Origin: Pseudomonadota bacterium
GTDB lineage: Bacteria; Myxococcota_A; Polyangia; Haliangiales; Haliangiaceae
Direction of reading: 5' to 3'
Length of the DNA: 5,060 bases
Assembly (NCBI GenBank): GCA_023430775.1
Contig: JAEYYY010000628.1
Span: forward strand, 1-5,060
Numbering within the stretch: the stretch's first letter is position 1; each line of letters starts with the position of its first letter. The notes under the pieces were generated by a model, which saw nothing but the letters and a program-made list of their open reading frames with translations, was not told the origin of the DNA and made no database searches. The position numbers were made by a program, and so were the translations under genes. Positions 1-5,060 of this stretch are shown piece by piece.

Positions 1-888
1 CTCGGGCGCGGCGGCAGCGCTGGCCGCGATCGCGGCATCGCGCTGGCGCTCCGCGGCGACCAGCGCATCTCGCCGCGCGGTCTCCTCGGCAAGCCACCGC
101 GCAGCGACCTCCGCGGCGTCGAGGCGGGCACGCGCGGCGCGCTTCGCATCGTCGGCGAGCGCGGCATCGGACTCGGCCATCACGCGCGCCTCGGCATCGA
201 GCACCGCGATGGCGTGAGCGGCGGCGCGCGTCTCGCGCAGCTGCTGCTCGGCGAGCGAGGCGCGCAGGTGCGCCGCGATCGACAGCCGCGAGTAGATCTC
301 GGTGCCGGTCATCCGCTCGAGCAGCTCGCTGCGATCGCGGCCATCGGCGCGCAGGAACGCCGCGAAGTCGTTCTGTGCGAGCAGCGCCGAGCGGCGGAAC
401 TGATCGAACGACAGCCCGAGCCGGCTCGCGATCGCCTTGAGCGTCTCGGTCTTGGTGCCGCTCAGCCGCTCGTTGCCATCGAGCGAGGTCAGCGACATCT
501 GCTGATCCTGGAGCGTGCCGTCGATCTGGTTGCGCGCCCGCCGCACCGACCAGCGCGCGCGGTAGCGCTTGTGATCGCCGGCCTCGAAGTCGACCTCGGC
601 ATAGCCGTTGGCCGCGCCACGCCGCAGCAGCGTGCGCGCGTCGTGGGCGCCGAGCGTGGCCGGATCGTCGTCGCTACGGCCCACCGTCACCCGGCTGTGA
701 TTCGACAACCGCGGCGTGCGATCGAACAGCGCCACGCACAACGCATCGAGCAGCGTGGACTTGCCCGCGCCGGTGTTGCCGACGATCGCGAACACGCCGG
801 TGTCCGCGAACGGCGCGCGCGTCAGGTCGATCTCGAATTCCCCGGCGAGGCTCGCGAGATTGCAGCCGCGGATGGCGAGGATCTTCAT
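1..888 (-). CDS. sbcC: SbcC, Rad50-type SMC ATPase of the SbcCD nuclease (N-terminal part)
   Basis: The first 296 residues of the ATPase subunit of the SbcCD complex are visible; the gene continues beyond base 1. With SbcD it processes hairpins and blocked double-strand ends, using ATP to control nuclease access. Seen here: an N-terminus of E. coli SbcC type (NLASLAGEFEID near residues 10-21), a Walker A motif GNTGAGKST at 37-45 followed by LLDALCVALF, the conserved TPRLSN at 58-63, RARNQ at 117-121, a Q-loop region LLAQNDFAAFL at 169-179 (Q172), and ELLERMTGTEIY at 188-199. After about residue 205 the chain becomes Ala/Arg/Glu-rich, as expected for the ascending arm of the long coiled coil. 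The Walker B and signature motifs would lie outside the window. The start at 888 is supported by alignment to the family N-terminus and by a GAGG Shine-Dalgarno (896-899) 7 nt upstream. The ATG overlaps the stop of a 31-codon mini-ORF, so translation is probably coupled. Confidence 0.95.
   Translation of the reverse strand, partial: MKILAIRGCNLASLAGEFEIDLTRAPFADTGVFAIVGNTGAGKSTLLDALCVALFDRTPRLSNHSRVTVGRSDDDPATLGAHDARTLLRRGAANGYAEVDFEAGDHKRYRARWSVRRARNQIDGTLQDQQMSLTSLDGNERLSGTKTETLKAIASRLGLSFDQFRRSALLAQNDFAAFLRADGRDRSELLERMTGTEIYSRLSIAAHLRASLAEQQLRETRAAAHAIAVLDAEARVMAESDAALADDAKRAARARLDAAEVAARWLAEETARRDALVAAERQRDAAIAASAAAAPE
829..888 (-). repeat. Direct repeat copy A: functional sbcC start
   Basis: Bases 829-868 match 927-966 without gaps at 36 of 40 positions (offset 98). 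After a 6-base gap, 876-888 matches 968-980 at 11 of 13, ending on CAT (the minus-strand ATG) in both. Copy A is the true first 20 codons of sbcC. The four core differences are two synonymous and two conservative changes (Asn to Lys, Phe to Leu). Confidence 0.85.
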
Positions 889-980
889 GCCGCAGCCTCG
901 CAGCCCGCGATCGCCCGCGGCGCGCGGATCTCGAGCTCGCCGGCGAGGCTCGCGAGCTTGCAGCCGTCGAGGAGCGTCAT
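885..980 (-). CDS. 31-codon mini-ORF, diverged copy of the sbcC start, between sbcD and sbcC
   Basis: A short ORF of 31 codons plus TGA. Its ATG (978-980) overlaps the sbcD stop TGA (977-979) as ATGA, and its own stop (885-887) overlaps the sbcC ATG (886-888) as ATGA. Residues 1-18 read MTLLDGCKLASLAGELEI, against MKILAIRGCNLASLAGEFEI in sbcC residues 1-20: two residues are missing and the rest is mostly identical. A RAP tripeptide follows in both. The tail (RAIAGCEAAA) is unrelated. A GAGGA Shine-Dalgarno (990-994) lies 9 nt upstream. It has no ATPase motif and cannot be an SbcC protein. It may be a duplication remnant that is still translated through coupling, or a functional coupling peptide. 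Whether a stable peptide is made is unknown. It is in a different frame from sbcC, so it is not an N-terminal extension. Confidence 0.5.
   Translation of the reverse strand: MTLLDGCKLASLAGELEIRAPRAIAGCEAAA
896..899 (-). promoter_or_regulatory. Shine-Dalgarno of sbcC
   Basis: GAGG on the minus strand, 7 nt before the ATG at 888. It lies inside the last codons of the 31-codon mini-ORF, so ribosomes finishing that ORF would sit on the sbcC start. This supports 888 as the true sbcC start rather than the upstream look-alike ATG at 980. Confidence 0.5.
927..980 (-). repeat. Direct repeat copy B: duplicated sbcC start upstream
   Basis: Second copy of the sbcC start, in the same orientation and located between sbcD and sbcC. 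It lacks 6 bases (two codons) relative to copy A. A further identical 9-base block (918-926 against 811-819), encoding Arg-Ala-Pro in both, suggests that the duplicated unit once extended further and then lost 9 bases after the EI codons. Confidence 0.85.
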
Positions 981-2209
981 GACGCCGGGTCCTCGCGATC
1001 GCCGCGCACCTCGGCGAGCAGCCGATCGAACGTGGCGAGCACGGCAGGGGAGGGCGGCGTTGCGTGATCGCGCGCCCACAGCTCGAGGAAGACATCCCGC
1101 GGATCGAGCTCGGCGAGCCGCTGGATGCCCGAGCTCGCGGCGAGCCGATCGCCCAGCGCGGCGCGATCGCCGGTGGCCTCGACGTGTAGCGACACCAGCC
1201 GCGCGTGCTTGCCCTCGAGCGCAGCCTCGATCAGCGAGCGCAGCCGCGGCTGCGGCGCATCGAGCTTGACGACCACCTCGAGGAACGGCCGGCTCGGCGA
1301 ATCCTCGGCACCGCGCAGCCGCGGCAACAGATCGAGGCTGGCGAGCACCTCGTGCAGCGGCGCCGCGCCGACCTCGGGCACGCGCACGATCTCGATCGCG
1401 CGCGGGATCGGCAGGGCGCGGAGATCGCGCACGCGACCGGCCTCGAAGTCGATGGCAACGACCTGATGCGGGTACCAGGACTCGTCGAGCGACAGCGGGA
1501 TCGGGGCCCCCGCGTAGCGGATCGTCCACCGGCCGACGTGCTGGGCGCGGTGGATGTGACCGAGGGCAACGTAATCGATCGTCTCGGGGAACAGCCGGAG
1601 CGGCGCCGACTCCTGGCCACCGATCGAGACCCGGCGCTCCGACGAGTACCTGGTATCGGCGCCGGCAACATAGAGGTGGCCGGTCACGATCAGCGCCTGG
1701 TCCGCAGCGCGCCGAGCGCTGGCCGCGGCGACCACCTCGCCATAGATCGCCTCGAGCGGGTTTGGATCGGACGGCAGATCGGCGGGCCGCAAGAACGGCA
1801 CCGCGGCGATCAGCCCGCAACCACCGGCGACGGGGATCAGCAGCCGATCGAGATCGAGCTCGCCGTGCGCACGCGGCAGCGAGCCGATCACGAACACCCC
1901 GAGCTCGCGCAGCACGCTCGACGCGGCACCGAGCTTGGCCGGCGAATCGTGGTTGCCGGCGATCGCGACGATGTCCATCGCGGGACGCGCACGGCGCGCG
2001 GCGGCGAGAAACTCGAACCACGCGCGCTCGGAGCTGGCCGACGGCGTGGCGCTATCGAACACGTCGCCGGTGATCAGCAGGACATCGGCGGCCTCGCGCA
2101 CGCAGGTGCCGAGCAGCCACTTCAAGAACGCGGCGTGCTCGTACTCGCGCGCGACCTCACCGCGGAGCAGGTGCCCCAGGTGCCAGTCGGACGTGTGGAG
2201 CAACCGCAT
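977..2209 (-). CDS. sbcD: SbcD, Mre11-type nuclease subunit of the SbcCD complex
   Basis: A 410-residue metallophosphoesterase nuclease, close to the ~400 residues usual for SbcD. In the family it is a Mn-dependent 3'-5' double-strand exonuclease and single-strand endonuclease acting with SbcC. All phosphoesterase motifs are present: SDWHLG at 7-12 (D8, H10), GDVFD at 48-52 (D49), GNHDS at 85-89 (N86, H87), GHLY at 177-180 (H178) and GHIH at 217-220. The YAGAPIPLSLDE segment at 232-243 is typical of SbcD. The C-terminal ~120 residues (about 285-405) correspond to the SbcD C-terminal domain that contacts the SbcC coiled-coil base. The ATG at 2209 gives the exact family N-terminus (MRLLHTSDWHLG) and has GGAG (2215-2218) 5 nt upstream. 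It lies 29 nt downstream of the histidine kinase stop, and its own stop overlaps the mini-ORF ATG. Co-transcription of kinase, sbcD and sbcC is likely. Confidence 0.97.
   Translation of the reverse strand: MRLLHTSDWHLGHLLRGEVAREYEHAAFLKWLLGTCVREAADVLLITGDVFDSATPSASSERAWFEFLAAARRARPAMDIVAIAGNHDSPAKLGAASSVLRELGVFVIGSLPRAHGELDLDRLLIPVAGGCGLIAAVPFLRPADLPSDPNPLEAIYGEVVAAASARRAADQALIVTGHLYVAGADTRYSSERRVSIGGQESAPLRLFPETIDYVALGHIHRAQHVGRWTIRYAGAPIPLSLDESWYPHQVVAIDFEAGRVRDLRALPIPRAIEIVRVPEVGAAPLHEVLASLDLLPRLRGAEDSPSRPFLEVVVKLDAPQPRLRSLIEAALEGKHARLVSLHVEATGDRAALGDRLAASSGIQRLAELDPRDVFLELWARDHATPPSPAVLATFDRLLAEVRGDREDPAS
990..994 (-). promoter_or_regulatory. Shine-Dalgarno of the mini-ORF
   Basis: GAGGA on the minus strand, 9 nt before the ATG at 980, inside the 3' end of sbcD. 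In an ordinary sbcDC operon this would be the sbcC ribosome binding site. Here it serves the duplicated start. Confidence 0.4.
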
Positions 2210-2214
2210 CGGCG

Positions 2215-2224
2215 CTCCAGCCTC
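2215..2224 (-). promoter_or_regulatory. Shine-Dalgarno of sbcD
   Basis: Two purine blocks precede the ATG at 2209 on the minus strand: GGAG (2215-2218) 5 nt away and GAGG (2221-2224) 11 nt away. They fall in the 29-nt gap after the kinase gene. No hairpin or T-run suggesting a terminator is visible in that gap, so readthrough from the kinase gene is expected. Confidence 0.5.
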
Positions 2225-2238
2225 GCAGAAGGGTCTGA

Positions 2239-4596
2239 CTAATTTCCCGCGGACAGCGAGAAGTAGAACGTGCTGCCGACGCCGACCGTGGATTCCGCCC
2301 AGATCTTGCCACCGTGCGCGTCGACGATGCCGCGCGCGATCGAGAGCCCGAGCCCGGCGCCGCGGTACTGCGAGGCCTTGCCGCGCCAGTAGCGTTCGAA
2401 CAGCCTGGGCAGCTCGGCGCTGTCGATCCCGGGACCGGTATCGTTGACGAAGAACACGACGTCGGCGTCGCGCGCCTCGACGCCGATCTTCACCTGGCCA
2501 CCTCGCGGCGTGACCTTGAGCGCGTTGGACACCAGGTTCGACATCACCTGGAGCGCGCGCTCGGAATCGCAGCGGATCGCCGGCAGGCCCGGCTGCACCG
2601 TGGTCTCGAGCGTCAGCCCGCGCTCCTCGGCGAGCGGGGCGAGCAGATCGGTGGCCGCGTGGATGATCTCGGTGGGCAGGTGCTCGACCGGATCGATGAC
2701 GAGCTTGCCGGCCTGGATGCCCGCGAAGTCGACGAGGTCCTCGATCAGCCGCGCCATCCGCTCGGCCTGGCGATGGATCCGCCCGGCGATGCCGGCGACG
2801 CGGCGATCGCCATCGACCTGGAGCAGCGAGCTCGCTCCGATCAGGATCGCGCCGAGCGGATTTCGCAGATCGTGCGAGACGACGGACAGGATCTCCTCGC
2901 GGGCACGCGTGGCTTCCTCGGCCATGACGTGCGCTTCCTTCTCCTCGGCGAGGGCACGCGCGATCGCCACCTCGTCGGCCTTGCGGGCGAGCGCCTCGCC
3001 GACATGAAACGCGACGGTCATCGCCAGCTGGAGCTCGCGCGGCGTGAACGCCGGCGGTCGATCGCGATAGAGCATGAACTTGCCGATCAGCTTGCGGCGA
3101 TAGACCAGCGGAATGAACGCGAGCGTCCGGATGCCCTCGGCACGAAACACGTCGCGATACGACGCCCACGCGGGGTCGGTCTCGGTGTCGGCGACCGCGA
3201 TCGGCGTGGGCTGGATGGCATCGGCTTGCCATGGCGAGTGACCCTCGACGGCCGCGCGGTACGTCTCGGAGAGCCCGCGCCACGCCTTGAAGCGCATCAC
3301 GCCATCGTCATCGAACAGCAGGATCGCGGTGCGATCGGCGCGGGTGCCGAACTGCACGGTGGTCAGCGCCGTGCTGTAGACGCTCTCGAGATCCTCGGCG
3401 ACGGCGACCTCGCTGGTCAGCGCGTAGAGCAGCTCGCTCTCGGCGCGCGCGTGCTTCTCCTTCTCGAGCAGCGCGACGCGCTCGAGGGCCAGCGCGCAGT
3501 GGCGCGCCACGATCTCCTTGTACGTTCGCTCGGGAGCGAGGAACGCGCGCTCGCGATCGTAGGCGAACCAGATGCCACCGAGCCGGCGGGTCTCGCCGAC
3601 CACCGGCAACAGTGCGTAGGCAATGTGCGAGGGATCCCGAGCCGCGCGCGTGCGCTCGAACGACGCCGGAAACTGGCGCTCGTAGTCCGCGAGCGAGCCG
3701 AGAAAGACCGCTCGGTTCTCGCGCACCGCGGTGGCGAGTGGCGTGTCGCCGTCGAGCGGTACACGGCTGACGCCGCCGACGCAGTCGCCGGAGACCAGCT
3801 CGAGAAACGCGCCATCCGCCGAGACCATCCACAGCGCGGCAGTGACCGCCTCGACGGACTTCTTCCCGGCCTCGACCGCGAGCTGCGCCACATCCTCGCG
3901 CGTGTGTGCCACGTTGAGCCGCGCGCTGAGCTCGAGCAGACCGAGCATCCGCGTCTCGAGCTTGGTGCGGCGTTCGACCTCGACCTCGAGGGCGCGCGCG
4001 CGTTGCTCGAGCTGCACCAGCGTGTGCGCGAGCGGCGCATCGCCGTGATCGACGACGACGTGCTGCGCCGCGACGGTGTCGTGCAGCCCGCAGATGCTGT
4101 CGAACGCGTGACTGTGCGAATCGAAGCGACCGAGTCGGTAGCCGCACAGCAGCTTGAACGGCGCGACCGCGAGCAGCTCGCCCCACAGCTGTTCGAGCCG
4201 GACCACCGCGTCGTGGTGACCCTGCTCCCACAGCACGTCGACCATCTCGCCGAACGCATGGACGGTCACCCCGCGCGCGATCAAGTCGCGCATCTTCGCG
4301 CCGACGTGCTCGGCGAACAGATCCTCGGCGGGCATGCCATCGCGAAGGATCGCGGAGAGCATGGTCGTGACATCGAGCAGCACCAGCGCTCCCGCATCGC
4401 GCAGCGCATCGACATCGTGGTGCGCGCGCAGATCGCTCTCGATCAACGCGAGGTGCTGGGGCCGTCCGATCGCGATCGCGGCGCCGTTGGTCCGCAGCGC
4501 CTCGCGGAGGAACGCGCCCACTCGCTCGGCCAGGAATCGCTCGTCATCGTAGAACTGGGCCTGATGCGTGTGCCCCCCAACGACGGCTGCCGACAT
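2239..4596 (-). CDS. Cytosolic sensor histidine kinase, MEDS-GAF-GAF-HisKA-HATPase
   Basis: A 785-residue protein with no hydrophobic membrane segment, so a soluble sensor kinase. Domains in order: an MEDS/DcmR-type sensory domain at about 9-165 (opening HQAQFYDDERFLAERV, closing CGYRLGRF at 151-158); a short coiled coil at about 192-215; a first GAF-like domain at about 217-375; a second GAF domain at about 387-540 (central AILLFDDDG, RTLAFIPLVYRRKLIGKFMLY); a helical linker; HisKA at about 565-635 with phospho-acceptor H575 in SHDLRNPLG; and HATPase at about 670-785. N-box residues N687 and N691, NDTGPGI (718-724), RLFERYWRG (731-739) and GAGLGLSIARGIVDAHGG (746-763) are intact, so it should autophosphorylate. 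There is no receiver domain and no response regulator nearby: an orphan kinase with unknown ligand. ATG 4596 was chosen because MEDS begins at once after it and no upstream in-frame start is credible. No clear Shine-Dalgarno precedes it. It is probably the first gene of the sbcDC transcription unit. Confidence 0.92.
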   Translation of the reverse strand: MSAAVVGGHTHQAQFYDDERFLAERVGAFLREALRTNGAAIAIGRPQHLALIESDLRAHHDVDALRDAGALVLLDVTTMLSAILRDGMPAEDLFAEHVGAKMRDLIARGVTVHAFGEMVDVLWEQGHHDAVVRLEQLWGELLAVAPFKLLCGYRLGRFDSHSHAFDSICGLHDTVAAQHVVVDHGDAPLAHTLVQLEQRARALEVEVERRTKLETRMLGLLELSARLNVAHTREDVAQLAVEAGKKSVEAVTAALWMVSADGAFLELVSGDCVGGVSRVPLDGDTPLATAVRENRAVFLGSLADYERQFPASFERTRAARDPSHIAYALLPVVGETRRLGGIWFAYDRERAFLAPERTYKEIVARHCALALERVALLEKEKHARAESELLYALTSEVAVAEDLESVYSTALTTVQFGTRADRTAILLFDDDGVMRFKAWRGLSETYRAAVEGHSPWQADAIQPTPIAVADTETDPAWASYRDVFRAEGIRTLAFIPLVYRRKLIGKFMLYRDRPPAFTPRELQLAMTVAFHVGEALARKADEVAIARALAEEKEAHVMAEEATRAREEILSVVSHDLRNPLGAILIGASSLLQVDGDRRVAGIAGRIHRQAERMARLIEDLVDFAGIQAGKLVIDPVEHLPTEIIHAATDLLAPLAEERGLTLETTVQPGLPAIRCDSERALQVMSNLVSNALKVTPRGGQVKIGVEARDADVVFFVNDTGPGIDSAELPRLFERYWRGKASQYRGAGLGLSIARGIVDAHGGKIWAESTVGVGSTFYFSLSAGN

Positions 4597-4707
4597 TGCT
4601 ACGTGTCTAACATTTCCAACTCCGAAAGCTGACCGAAACCGCGCAGCAGCTGCAGAACGTGCGAAACCGCCCGTGCGCCAATACGCTCGCTGGTCGATCA
4701 TCGCGCG
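4597..4707. promoter_or_regulatory. Divergent intergenic region with CGAAA repeats
   Basis: These 111 nt separate the divergent kinase and thioesterase starts and must contain the promoters of both, unless longer transcripts enter from outside. The part next to the kinase (about 4603-4640) is clearly poorer in GC than the genes. CGAAA occurs at 4623-4627, 4634-4638 and 4662-4666; the last two extend to an exact 9-base direct repeat CGAAACCGC (4634-4642 and 4662-4670). CGTGCG is also repeated (4658-4663, 4672-4677). I could not find a convincing -35/-10 pair or a sigma-54 site on either strand, so no promoter position is given. Confidence 0.4.
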
Positions 4708-5060
4708 ATGTTGAAGATGACGATCGCAGACATCGAGGGATTGATGGACCGCCACTTTCCCGAGTCGAAGCGGCTGTGGTCGATCACCAACCTGGTCGAC
4801 AACGAGGTCACCCTCCACATGAGGTTTCGGCCAGACCTTGTGCGAGCCGGCGGAACCATCTCGGGGCCGGCCATGATGGCGCTGGCCGATACCGCGGCGT
4901 ACTTCGTGACGCTCGCCCATGCCGGGCCGCTCCCCCACATGGCGACGGCCAACCTCGACATTCACTTTCTGAAGCGACCCGAGCCGGTCGACATCATCGC
5001 GACCGCAACCCTGCTGCGGCTCGGTCGCCGGCTCGCAGTGTCGACGGTGGCGATCCGCTC
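4708..5060 (+). CDS. PaaI-family hotdog-fold acyl-CoA thioesterase (C-terminus cut off)
   Basis: 117 complete codons are visible, and the gene runs past the window end; the family is usually about 140 residues, so perhaps 20-30 residues are missing. The hotdog signature is clear: a G-G segment then SGPAMMALADTAAYF (52-66), where D61 aligns with the usual catalytic Asp on the central helix, followed by the strand ATANLDIHFLKRP (79-91) and then a further strand with RLGRRLAVSTV. PaaI-type enzymes hydrolyse acyl- or aryl-CoA thioesters in the cytosol; the substrate here cannot be told. The usual HGG before the helix is replaced by SGP (52-54), a subgroup-like variant. ATG 4708 is the first start codon in the frame after a stop at 4630; ATG 4717 is an alternative. 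Neither has a good Shine-Dalgarno. It is divergent from the kinase gene and has no evident link to DNA repair. Confidence 0.88.
   Translation, partial: MLKMTIADIEGLMDRHFPESKRLWSITNLVDNEVTLHMRFRPDLVRAGGTISGPAMMALADTAAYFVTLAHAGPLPHMATANLDIHFLKRPEPVDIIATATLLRLGRRLAVSTVAIR

Noticed and set aside
885..980. Mini-ORF as a frameshifted true N-terminus of sbcC
   Set aside because: Joining the frames would give SbcC two successive copies of its first beta strand. The ATG at 888 already gives the complete family N-terminus with its own Shine-Dalgarno, so duplication explains the data better than a sequencing frameshift.
214..2242. Long plus-strand frames (214-1269 and 1205-2242) opposite sbcC and sbcD
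   Set aside because: They are antisense to well-conserved genes, have low-complexity Arg/Ala/Glu composition, no family motifs and no ribosome binding site.
2210..3283. Upstream extension of the sbcD frame to 3283
   Set aside because: The frame stays open only because of high GC. The added ~358 residues overlap the kinase gene in another frame and are Arg-rich noise. The SbcD family N-terminus begins exactly at 2209.
2314..4632. A 772-codon open frame on the plus strand opposite the histidine kinase gene
   Set aside because: It lies antisense to a kinase with every catalytic motif intact. Its translation is Arg/Asp/Glu/His-rich without recognisable domains, as expected for the mirror frame of a GC-rich gene.
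4646..4653. GCAGCTGC palindrome in the intergenic region as a terminator or operator
   Set aside because: Only 8 bases, no loop, no T-run on either strand, and symmetry stops at once on extension.
4699..4710. Perfect 12-base palindrome CATCGCGCGATG ending on the thioesterase ATG
   Set aside because: About one 12-base palindrome per 5 kb is expected by chance, and more with this CG-rich composition, so position alone is not enough to call an operator.
4597..4965. Extension of the kinase frame upstream to 4965
   Set aside because: It would run antisense through the thioesterase gene. The extra residues show no domain, and the MEDS domain begins right after the ATG at 4596.
1..5060. tRNA, rRNA, CRISPR array, insertion sequence or prophage element
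   Set aside because: No cloverleaf-like segment, spaced repeat array, transposase or integrase motif, or terminal inverted repeats were seen. Nearly all bases are covered by the four conserved genes.

Overview
This is a GC-rich window from a bacterial chromosome. The coding strand is dominated by codons ending in G or C, and there are no mobile elements, RNA genes or CRISPR repeats. Composition, the Ala/Arg-rich proteins and the large cytosolic multi-sensor kinase suit a soil-type deltaproteobacterial or myxobacterial-like lineage. That placement is an inference from style only, because no marker gene is present.

Layout, right to left. A short divergent intergenic region (4597-4707) separates a rightward gene from a leftward gene cluster. 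The rightward gene starts at 4708 and encodes a PaaI-type hotdog thioesterase that runs off the end of the window. The leftward cluster holds a 785-residue cytosolic sensor histidine kinase (4596-2239; MEDS, two GAF-like domains, HisKA, HATPase), then after 29 nt sbcD (2209-977; Mre11-type nuclease), then the 5' part of sbcC (888 to beyond base 1; Rad50-type SMC ATPase). SbcD and SbcC together form the nuclease/ATPase complex that opens hairpins and degrades irregular double-strand ends. The kinase sits in the position of a first operon gene, but no response regulator is visible.

The most distinctive object lies between sbcD and sbcC. Instead of one direct junction there is a 31-codon mini-ORF (980-885) that starts in an ATGA overlap with the sbcD stop and ends in an ATGA overlap with the sbcC start. 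Its sequence is a diverged copy of the first ~20 codons of sbcC (36 of 40 bases identical over the core, plus a shared ATG end). It is either a scar of a local tandem duplication that kept translational coupling intact, or a short coupling/decoy peptide.

Two further signals are worth noting. The octamer palindrome GCGATCGC occurs ten times, in more than one reading frame. The divergent intergenic region carries spaced CGAAA repeats, and neither flanking gene shows a clear Shine-Dalgarno sequence, whereas the genes inside the operon do.
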